Source: Candidatus Saccharibacteria bacterium RIFCSPHIGHO2_12_FULL_47_16b
GTDB lineage: Bacteria; Patescibacteriota; Saccharimonadia; Saccharimonadales; UBA10212
Direction of reading: 5' to 3'
NCBI GenBank assembly: GCA_001790525.1
Contig: MGCU01000026.1
Span: forward strand, 1-47,453
DNA: 47,453 nucleotides
The notes under the pieces were generated by a model. The model was not told where the DNA came from, did not search any database, and saw only the letters and a program-made list of their open reading frames with translations. Positions 43,391-47,453 of this stretch are shown one piece after another; the first letter of the stretch is position 1, and each line of letters starts with the position of its first letter. The position numbers were made by a program, and so were the translations under genes.

Positions 43391-43861
43391 ATGCCGAAAA
43401 TAAACAGTAAAAAACGCCGATCAATCATTCAGATAGTCGAGTATTTAATTTCCGGCGGCGCCTATTTTTGGACGGGTTACGCGGTCTTTGCCTATCTTTG
43501 GTCGGTCTTAGGCTGGAGCCTGTGGTGGGCCAAAATCTCGGCCAGCCTAGTTGGTTGGACAGTTAACTTCATGCTGCAACGGTACTGGGTTTTTCGTAAT
43601 CCGCATTTGAAGGGTCATCTAGCCGAAGTCAGCGGACGTTACATAACGATAACCCTTATCGACTTTGTTATGGATTACCTGATTATTTACTGGCTGCGAA
43701 CAATTGGCATTACGCCATACATCGGCCAATTCATCTCGGCCGGCTTCTTCACTGTCTGGAATTACGCTTGGTACCGCTGGTGGGTTTTCCCGCAGCGCTT
43801 GCCTTCGCCGCGTCATCCCGTGCGTAAACATGTCCGGCCACATCATCTCCAAAAACGCTAA
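43391..43861 (+). CDS. GtrA-family membrane protein
   Basis: This 156-residue protein has a basic N-terminus, four transmembrane helices and GtrA motifs: IVEYLISGGAYFWTGYAVF (~14-32), VGWTVNFMLQRYWVF (~54-68) and the closing NYAWYRWWVFP (~125-135). It is a second GtrA besides the one in the galE operon and may flip a different lipid-linked sugar, for example one used by the neighbouring ligase pathway. Its stop overlaps the -10-like box of the next gene. No GtrB partner is adjacent. Confidence 0.87.
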   Translation: MPKINSKKRRSIIQIVEYLISGGAYFWTGYAVFAYLWSVLGWSLWWAKISASLVGWTVNFMLQRYWVFRNPHLKGHLAEVSGRYITITLIDFVMDYLIIYWLRTIGITPYIGQFISAGFFTVWNYAWYRWWVFPQRLPSPRHPVRKHVRPHHLQKR

Positions 43862-43864
43862 AAT
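43859..43864 (+). promoter_or_regulatory. Putative -10 box (TAAAAT) 7 nt before the LexA-like gene
   Basis: TAAAAT starts in the stop codon of gtrA and is followed by 7 nt and the ATG. The context CTAAAATATAAGCAATGG is nearly the same as that before the gene at 15885. Confidence 0.4.
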
Positions 43865-43871
43865 ATAAGCA

Positions 43872-44360
43872 ATGGATGAACAAAAAACGGACACCAAGGT
43901 CCGACCGACCAAGAAGCAAAAAGAGCTGCTGACTTTTATTGAGGAATTTATTACCGCCAAAGGCTATAGCCCGAGTTACCGAGAAATTATGCAGGGCCTA
44001 AACTACACATCCGTGGCGACGGTAGCTTTGCATGTTAATAACTTAATCAAACGTGGCCATTTGGCCAAACGCGACCGCTCGGCCCGTTCACTAGAAGTAT
44101 TGATCCCATCCGTCAACCTGGAAACCAAAATTGTTCCTAAACAAATCAAAGACACTGAAGAAAAATGGCTGGTCGAAAAAATCGAACAATTTTTCAAAGA
44201 GGCCGAGGAAGCGCCAAGGGTGGAAGAAAGGGAACTCGACCAGCTCTATGTATTAATTGGCGCCCTTAAGGTTCTCGGCGCCGACGGCGCCGCCCAATCC
44301 TTCATCCCCCGTTTAAGTAAGCTAAAAAAGCGTACTTCAGCTAACGAGTACGCAACCTAA
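43872..44360 (+). CDS. LexA-type winged-helix DNA-binding protein lacking the protease domain
   Basis: The N-terminal part of this 162-residue protein (~14-76) is a LexA DNA-binding domain: KKQKELLTFIEEFITAKGYSPSYREIMQGL, then VATVALHVNNLIKRGHLAKRD. LexA proteins normally continue into an S24 autoprotease with a Ser-Lys dyad and an Ala-Gly cleavage site; none is visible. The remaining ~85 residues are charged and helical (LVEKIEQFFKEAEE), perhaps for dimerisation. It could be a repressor regulated in another way than SOS cleavage. A leaderless-type -10 box precedes it. An intrinsic terminator for the opposite strand is embedded in its 3' end. Confidence 0.8.
   Translation: MDEQKTDTKVRPTKKQKELLTFIEEFITAKGYSPSYREIMQGLNYTSVATVALHVNNLIKRGHLAKRDRSARSLEVLIPSVNLETKIVPKQIKDTEEKWLVEKIEQFFKEAEEAPRVEERELDQLYVLIGALKVLGADGAAQSFIPRLSKLKKRTSANEYAT
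44324..44353 (-). terminator. Intrinsic terminator inside the 3' end of the LexA-like gene
   Basis: On the minus strand GCGTACT and AGTACGC are 7-bp perfect arms with a 10-nt loop, followed by TTTTTT. It lies just past the stop of the small minus-strand gene at 44370 and would end that transcript. Confidence 0.7.
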
Positions 44361-44369
44361 AGCCCGCGT

Positions 44370-44516
44370 CTAGTAGCCGTTGTCGCCCTTGATGAACAAG
44401 AAGTAAATTATGGCGTAGACGATGGCGGCAACAACTAGGTAGATAACTACCCATTGCCAAATTGGTCGTTTACCATAACCACTCGGCTGGCCGGCTGGTC
44501 GATCCTCATCATTCAT
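44370..44516 (-). CDS. Small single-helix membrane protein (48 aa)
   Basis: This short gene encodes a polar N-terminus (MNDEDRPAGQPSGYGKRPIW), one transmembrane helix (WVVIYLVVAAIVYAIIYFLFI, ~21-41) and the end KGDNGY. AAGGAGTG lies ~11 nt before the ATG. It is 15 nt after a second small proline-rich membrane protein gene and is followed by a terminator hairpin. The function is unknown; similar topology in its neighbour suggests a pair. Confidence 0.65.
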   Translation of the reverse strand: MNDEDRPAGQPSGYGKRPIWQWVVIYLVVAAIVYAIIYFLFIKGDNGY

Positions 44517-44531
44517 AGCTGGTATCACTCC

Positions 44532-44753
44532 TTAGAAGAACAACAGCCAGATGATAATCACCAACAGTACAACAACACCAGCCACAATCAGCCATTTGGT
44601 CATAGGACTTTTATCGCCCATTGATGGCCCGGCTGGTGATTCGGTTGGCGGCGGTGGCATCGGTGCACCGGCAGGCGGTGGCGGCGGTGGAGTTGGCGTA
44701 GGTGCCGGCGGTGTTTGAGTTGGTGTTGGTGTTGGATTTTGCTGTGGATCCAT
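44532..44753 (-). CDS. Proline-rich single-helix membrane protein (73 aa)
   Basis: An N-terminal Pro/Thr tract (PTPTPTQTPPAPTPTPPPPP, ~5-30) and a Gly/Pro/Ser linker precede one C-terminal helix (KWLIVAGVVVLLVIIIWLLFF). It is a tail-anchored layout with the proline-rich part in the cytoplasm or outside. The ATG at 44753 is preferred to a GTG 12 nt upstream since AGTGAGG lies 7 nt before it. Composition bias makes homology searches difficult. Function unknown. Confidence 0.65.
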   Translation of the reverse strand: MDPQQNPTPTPTQTPPAPTPTPPPPPPAGAPMPPPPTESPAGPSMGDKSPMTKWLIVAGVVVLLVIIIWLLFF

Positions 44754-44867
44754 AAATAACCTCACTTAAGTTATAAAAACATTGTAACACTTTAAGCATA
44801 AGCAAGCAGGAATTACCTCCAACTTTCTGAGATATTCATTTCCTGTAAAATAAAACAAAGATGACAT

Positions 44868-44962
44868 TTACCGTTTACCTTTTACCTTTTATCATGCGTT
44901 TACCGTTGACCGTTTTCTATGTCGCGGCGTTGAAAATTGAAAATTGTAAATTGAAAATTGAG
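44868..44962. repeat. Tandem arrays of TTTACCGTTTACC and AAATTGAAAATTG units
   Basis: TTACCGTTTACCTTTTACC and TTTACCGTTGACCGTTT repeats are followed by TTGAAAATTGAAAATTGTAA repeats. Together they fill the gap before the PAP2 gene and end at GAGCCGACGACAGGAGGCG, which contains its ribosome site. Confidence 0.65.
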
Positions 44963-44979
44963 CCGACGACAGGAGGCGT

Positions 44980-45474
44980 ATGGTGGACAATTTGATAATT
45001 TTTGCGGCTAAGTACTTGATTTTTGTGATGGTTTTTATACTAGTGGGATTTTGGCTACTAAGTAATAGAAAAATCAGATGGCAGTTTGCCGCGGTAGTAA
45101 TACTATCGGGCATCATCGCTCTCTCGCTTTCTTGGTTAGCCAGCAAATTTTACTATCATCCGCGGCCTTTTGTTGTTGAGAATATCAAGCCGCTGGTAGC
45201 ACAAGAAGCAGATAATAGTTTTCCCTCTAACCATATGCTGCTTGCCACCACTTTAGCACTGACTATTTACTTCTATAATCGTCGGATCGGAATAGTGATG
45301 CTGGTTTTGGCTTTACTGGTTGGCCTAGGAAGAATTGGCGCCCACGTTCACTCGCCAATCGATATTATCGGCTCGCTTATTCTTGCGGCCATCGGCGCTT
45401 GGCTCGGTTACTGGCTGGCTCGGAAGCTATTTCCAAGCAGCCAGCAGGCCGCCGTTGATGAGAAGGACAATTAG
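44980..45474 (+). CDS. PAP2-family phosphatase (undecaprenyl-diphosphatase-like)
   Basis: This 164-residue membrane protein has about five helices and all three PAP2 motifs: KFYYHPRP (56-63), FPSNH (81-85) and GRIGAHVHSPID (117-128), the last with the catalytic histidines. It probably releases phosphate from undecaprenyl diphosphate, recycling the lipid carrier that the polysaccharide pathway uses. AGGAGG lies 4 nt before the ATG, after a tandem array. The 3' end overlaps the opposite-strand DUF1761 gene by 48 bp. Confidence 0.9.
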   Translation: MVDNLIIFAAKYLIFVMVFILVGFWLLSNRKIRWQFAAVVILSGIIALSLSWLASKFYYHPRPFVVENIKPLVAQEADNSFPSNHMLLATTLALTIYFYNRRIGIVMLVLALLVGLGRIGAHVHSPIDIIGSLILAAIGAWLGYWLARKLFPSSQQAAVDEKDN

Positions 45475-45831
45475 AAAGTAGCCGGCGTTAATTTTCCAGA
45501 GCAGCCAAGAGCGACCCTCAAAGGCATAGTGAACAGCCGTAACTACTGCTGCGAAAGCCAGCCACAACCAGAAGCCGGTAACCAATCCTTTCCAGAATGT
45601 GTTAGAGCCGGCGTAAACTACGAAGTGAGCCAACACCCAAGATTGTAATAGCGCCCCAACCGTGGCAATACCGTAGCCGATGGCCCCGCCGGTCATATCC
45701 TCCATACTACGGCCAGTCAATTTCGACCACTCTTTACCAAATACGCCTTTGGCGTACCAGATCGTCCCCACTACCATATTAATTGCGGCTGCCACCACTA
45801 TGGCTAGCCAGTTGACATCTACACTAGGCAT
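45427..45831 (-). CDS. DUF1761 membrane protein
   Basis: This 134-residue protein has four hydrophobic helices and the DUF1761 pattern: INMVVGTIWYAKGVFGKEW (~16-34) in the first loop and FEGRSWLLWKINAGYFL (~104-120) near the end. The ATG at 45831 lies after GGAGGG with a 5-nt spacer; a TTG one codon earlier is less likely. The last 48 bp overlap the PAP2 gene on the other strand, so the C-terminus of each constrains the other. Function is unknown for the family. Confidence 0.85.
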   Translation of the reverse strand: MPSVDVNWLAIVVAAAINMVVGTIWYAKGVFGKEWSKLTGRSMEDMTGGAIGYGIATVGALLQSWVLAHFVVYAGSNTFWKGLVTGFWLWLAFAAVVTAVHYAFEGRSWLLWKINAGYFLIVLLINGGLLAAWK

Positions 45832-45953
45832 CAAAACCCTCCGTTAGTTAATGCTTTTATCTAACTATTGAAGACTCAAAAAAACAAGGCAAAGGACCGT
45901 TAATTTACTAACAGGAACTAGTTCATCAGCGTAAAATCGTAATTGTAAGGGTC

Positions 45954-46829
45954 ATGGCAAAATTTCAGTCAACTCATTTAGATAAAGTCTTTTTCCCGAA
46001 AGCCAAAGTTACCAAGGGCGATTTGTTTGATTATTATCGCGAGGTTAGCCAGTTTATCCTGCCATATCTTAAAGACCGGCCGCATAGTCTACTTCGTCAG
46101 CCCGACGGCCTAACCGGCGAGGCCTTTTTCCAAAAAAATATCGAAGAGCCACCCAAGTGGTTAAGAACTAAAACCATCTATTCAAAATCAACCGAAGAAG
46201 ACGTAACCTATTTGGTCGGCGATGACCTTGACCATTTGATTTACATGGTCCAACTGGGCTGCATCGAAATTAATCCTTGGAACTCACGGGTTGGCCAGCT
46301 AGACAAACCGGACTGGCTGATCTTGGATTTAGATCCCGAAGGCATCGGTTTTGAAAAGGTGGTAGAAACAGCTAAGGCTGTCAAAGTGGTTTGCGATGAC
46401 TTGGACATGCCAACCTATCCTAAAACATCAGGCAAAACTGGCATCCACATTTACGTACCCTTAGGCGCTAATTACGCTTTTAAGGAAGTTAGACAATTGG
46501 CCGAAATTTTAGCTAATTTAATTAACTTGCGAACGCCGGATTTCACCAGCGTGCGGCGCCTACCCAAAAAACGCCGCGGAAAAGTTTACGTCGATTTTTT
46601 ACAAAACAGCCAGGGTCAAACCTCGGCGGCGCCATATTCGGTTCGGCCAACACCGGAATCGACCGTCTCTACGCCACTGCATTGGGACGAAGTTAACGCC
46701 CGACTCGATCCTAAAAAATTTACTATTAAAAACACCAGCCAGCGCCTGGCTAAAGTCGGCGATCTTTGGAAGCCGGTTCTCGGTAAAGGCATTGATGTTG
46801 AGAAAATTCTGGAAAGGCTTAACCTATGA
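45954..46829 (+). CDS. Stand-alone LigD-type polymerase/primase domain
   Basis: This 291-residue protein is the archaeo-eukaryotic-primase-like domain of LigD. The metal-binding pair is Asp125/Asp127 in ILDLDPEG, a third Asp214 is in YVDFLQN, and KTSGKTGIHIYVP (157-169) is the nucleotide-binding segment; HYL-type HLDKVFFP at the start is typical. In double-strand break repair, such domains fill gaps with ribonucleotides for Ku-LigD end joining. No ligase or Ku is visible here. It overlaps the DUF3175 gene by 4 bp (ATGA). The start has TAAGGG 4 nt upstream. Confidence 0.92.
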   Translation: MAKFQSTHLDKVFFPKAKVTKGDLFDYYREVSQFILPYLKDRPHSLLRQPDGLTGEAFFQKNIEEPPKWLRTKTIYSKSTEEDVTYLVGDDLDHLIYMVQLGCIEINPWNSRVGQLDKPDWLILDLDPEGIGFEKVVETAKAVKVVCDDLDMPTYPKTSGKTGIHIYVPLGANYAFKEVRQLAEILANLINLRTPDFTSVRRLPKKRRGKVYVDFLQNSQGQTSAAPYSVRPTPESTVSTPLHWDEVNARLDPKKFTIKNTSQRLAKVGDLWKPVLGKGIDVEKILERLNL

Positions 46830-47107
46830 CTAAACCAAGGCGTTGGTCTCACCGGGTTACGAAAACTAACGATGCCTTGGATTTAGATAAAGGCGTTTTT
46901 ACCTGGAGCGATCCGCGCAGGATTGTTTTGTCATTAAAACGCTCGGCCGAAGCTAGTACACGTCGTAAAACCAAACCATTTTATTCTGCCATGAGCATGC
47001 TCAATTTTTATATCAACCGAGCCGGCAGAAATTTGAGCGCCGATCGGAAACAGATACTCGAACAAGCAAAATCAGAGTTACGCAAAGTCTTTAAAAGAAT
47101 AAAATAA
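46826..47107 (+). CDS. DUF3175 protein
   Basis: This basic 93-residue protein matches DUF3175: RRWSHRVTKTNDALDL (~5-20), GVFTWSDPRRIVLSLKRSAE (~23-42) and SAMSMLNFYINRAGRNL (~54-70). It overlaps the LigD polymerase gene by four bases, so the two are co-translated and may act in the same DNA end-processing step. Many Arg/Lys residues would suit nucleic acid binding. Biochemical function is unknown. Confidence 0.88.
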   Translation: MTKPRRWSHRVTKTNDALDLDKGVFTWSDPRRIVLSLKRSAEASTRRKTKPFYSAMSMLNFYINRAGRNLSADRKQILEQAKSELRKVFKRIK

Positions 47108-47111
47108 ATAT

Positions 47112-47161
47112 CTACGGGTACGACCCGTAGATAGTGTTGACGTTACGGGTCGTACCCGTAG
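47112..47161. repeat. Inverted pair of palindromes (REPIN-like / bidirectional terminator)
   Basis: CTACGGGT-ACG-ACCCGTAG (47112-47130) and TACGGGT-CGT-ACCCGTA (47144-47160) are each hairpins, and each is the reverse complement of the other. They sit between convergent genes and could stop transcripts from both sides, although T-tracts are missing. Confidence 0.65.
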
Positions 47162-47203
47162 ACTGTAGATTGCGGGCGAAGCTGAATTGTTTTTGTTTGG
47201 AGC

Positions 47204-47453
47204 TTAGGCCTCGAACTTCAGGGTTTTGGTTACCAGCAAATTAAAGTCGCTCAACACATCTGGGTAAGTGTTCATCTGGATATAGGTAGCTGTATAGGTC
47301 TTGCCGTTGGTATAGAAGATGTATTTTACAACTTTGGTACCATCCGGCATGCCAGCGGATATCTCATCACCTGATTGGCCGGAAGCTGTGCCAGACATTT
47401 TGGTGCCGGCCACGTTATTGACCGTTACATTCTCACTGGTGACGTCTTTGTAG
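47204..47453 (-). CDS. Partial secreted PsbP-like protein (N-terminus beyond window)
   Basis: The frame is open to the window edge; about 82 C-terminal residues are present. IFYTNGKTYTATYIQMNTYP, then DFNLLVTKTLKF, has the look of small extracytoplasmic PsbP-like domains, and resembles in layout the two paralogues at the left end, without clear sequence identity. A GTG at 47413 is not a convincing start since the upstream residues continue in frame. Function is unknown. Confidence 0.5.
   Translation of the reverse strand, partial: YKDVTSENVTVNNVAGTKMSGTASGQSGDEISAGMPDGTKVVKYIFYTNGKTYTATYIQMNTYPDVLSDFNLLVTKTLKFEA

Overview
The window is one long surface-polysaccharide island from a bacterium with a small, tightly packed genome and the standard code (TGA is used as a stop). 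Overlapping operons, many small single-helix or secreted proteins, no amino-acid biosynthesis and several uncharacterised families suggest a Patescibacteria/CPR genome. Saccharibacteria-like is my best guess, but no rRNA or ribosomal protein is present to prove it.

Layout. 1-1.2 kb: two tandem paralogous secreted/anchored proteins. 1.3-1.95 kb: a REP-associated (RAYT) transposase between two copies of one palindrome. 2.0-8.2 kb: three GT2 glycosyltransferases with an ABC polysaccharide exporter (Wzm/Wzt-like). 8.2-13.3 kb: a minus-strand operon galE - GtrB-like - GtrA - FAD oxidoreductase - DUF2142-like membrane protein. 13.4-18.3 kb: a secreted repeat protein (frameshifted near its end), its anchored partner, a large polytopic membrane protein and a small DMT transporter. 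18.5-23.4 kb: a WbuB-like GT4 diverging from an SDR, a cupin, an RmlD-like reductase and a FnlC/WbjD-like UDP-GlcNAc 2-epimerase, possibly a route to an N-acetylated deoxyhexosamine. 23.4-27 kb: a DPM1-like GT2 with DUF2304 and a secreted subtilase. 27.0-30.1 kb: both subunits of ATP-citrate lyase, the most unexpected genes here. 30.3-36.2 kb: rmlA, rmlD, rmlC, rmlB, a phosphohexomutase and a HAD phosphatase. 36.3-43.9 kb: a nucleotidyltransferase, glmS, GT4, a polyprenyl-phosphate sugar transferase, an O-antigen-ligase-like protein and GtrA. 43.9-47.4 kb: a LexA-type DNA-binding protein without a protease domain, small membrane proteins, PAP2, DUF1761, a stand-alone LigD polymerase domain with DUF3175, and a partial gene at the edge.

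Together the genes make activated sugars (dTDP-rhamnose, UDP-hexoses, amino sugars), start lipid-linked assembly, extend, modify, export and ligate a glycan, and recycle the lipid carrier. ATP-citrate lyase could supply acetyl-CoA, for example for N-acetylation, but that link is inference.

Non-coding DNA is unusually patterned. Nine genes at the heads of transcription units have a -10-like box only 6-9 nt before the start codon, which suggests leaderless mRNAs. Many internal genes instead follow a degenerate short-period tandem array that ends in a Shine-Dalgarno box, sometimes inside a hairpin. A separate ~130-150 bp repeat family sits in sense orientation just after three stop codons. There is no gene-free stretch above 300 bp; the longest gap (37146-37441) holds one copy of that repeat. 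I saw no tRNA, rRNA or CRISPR array.
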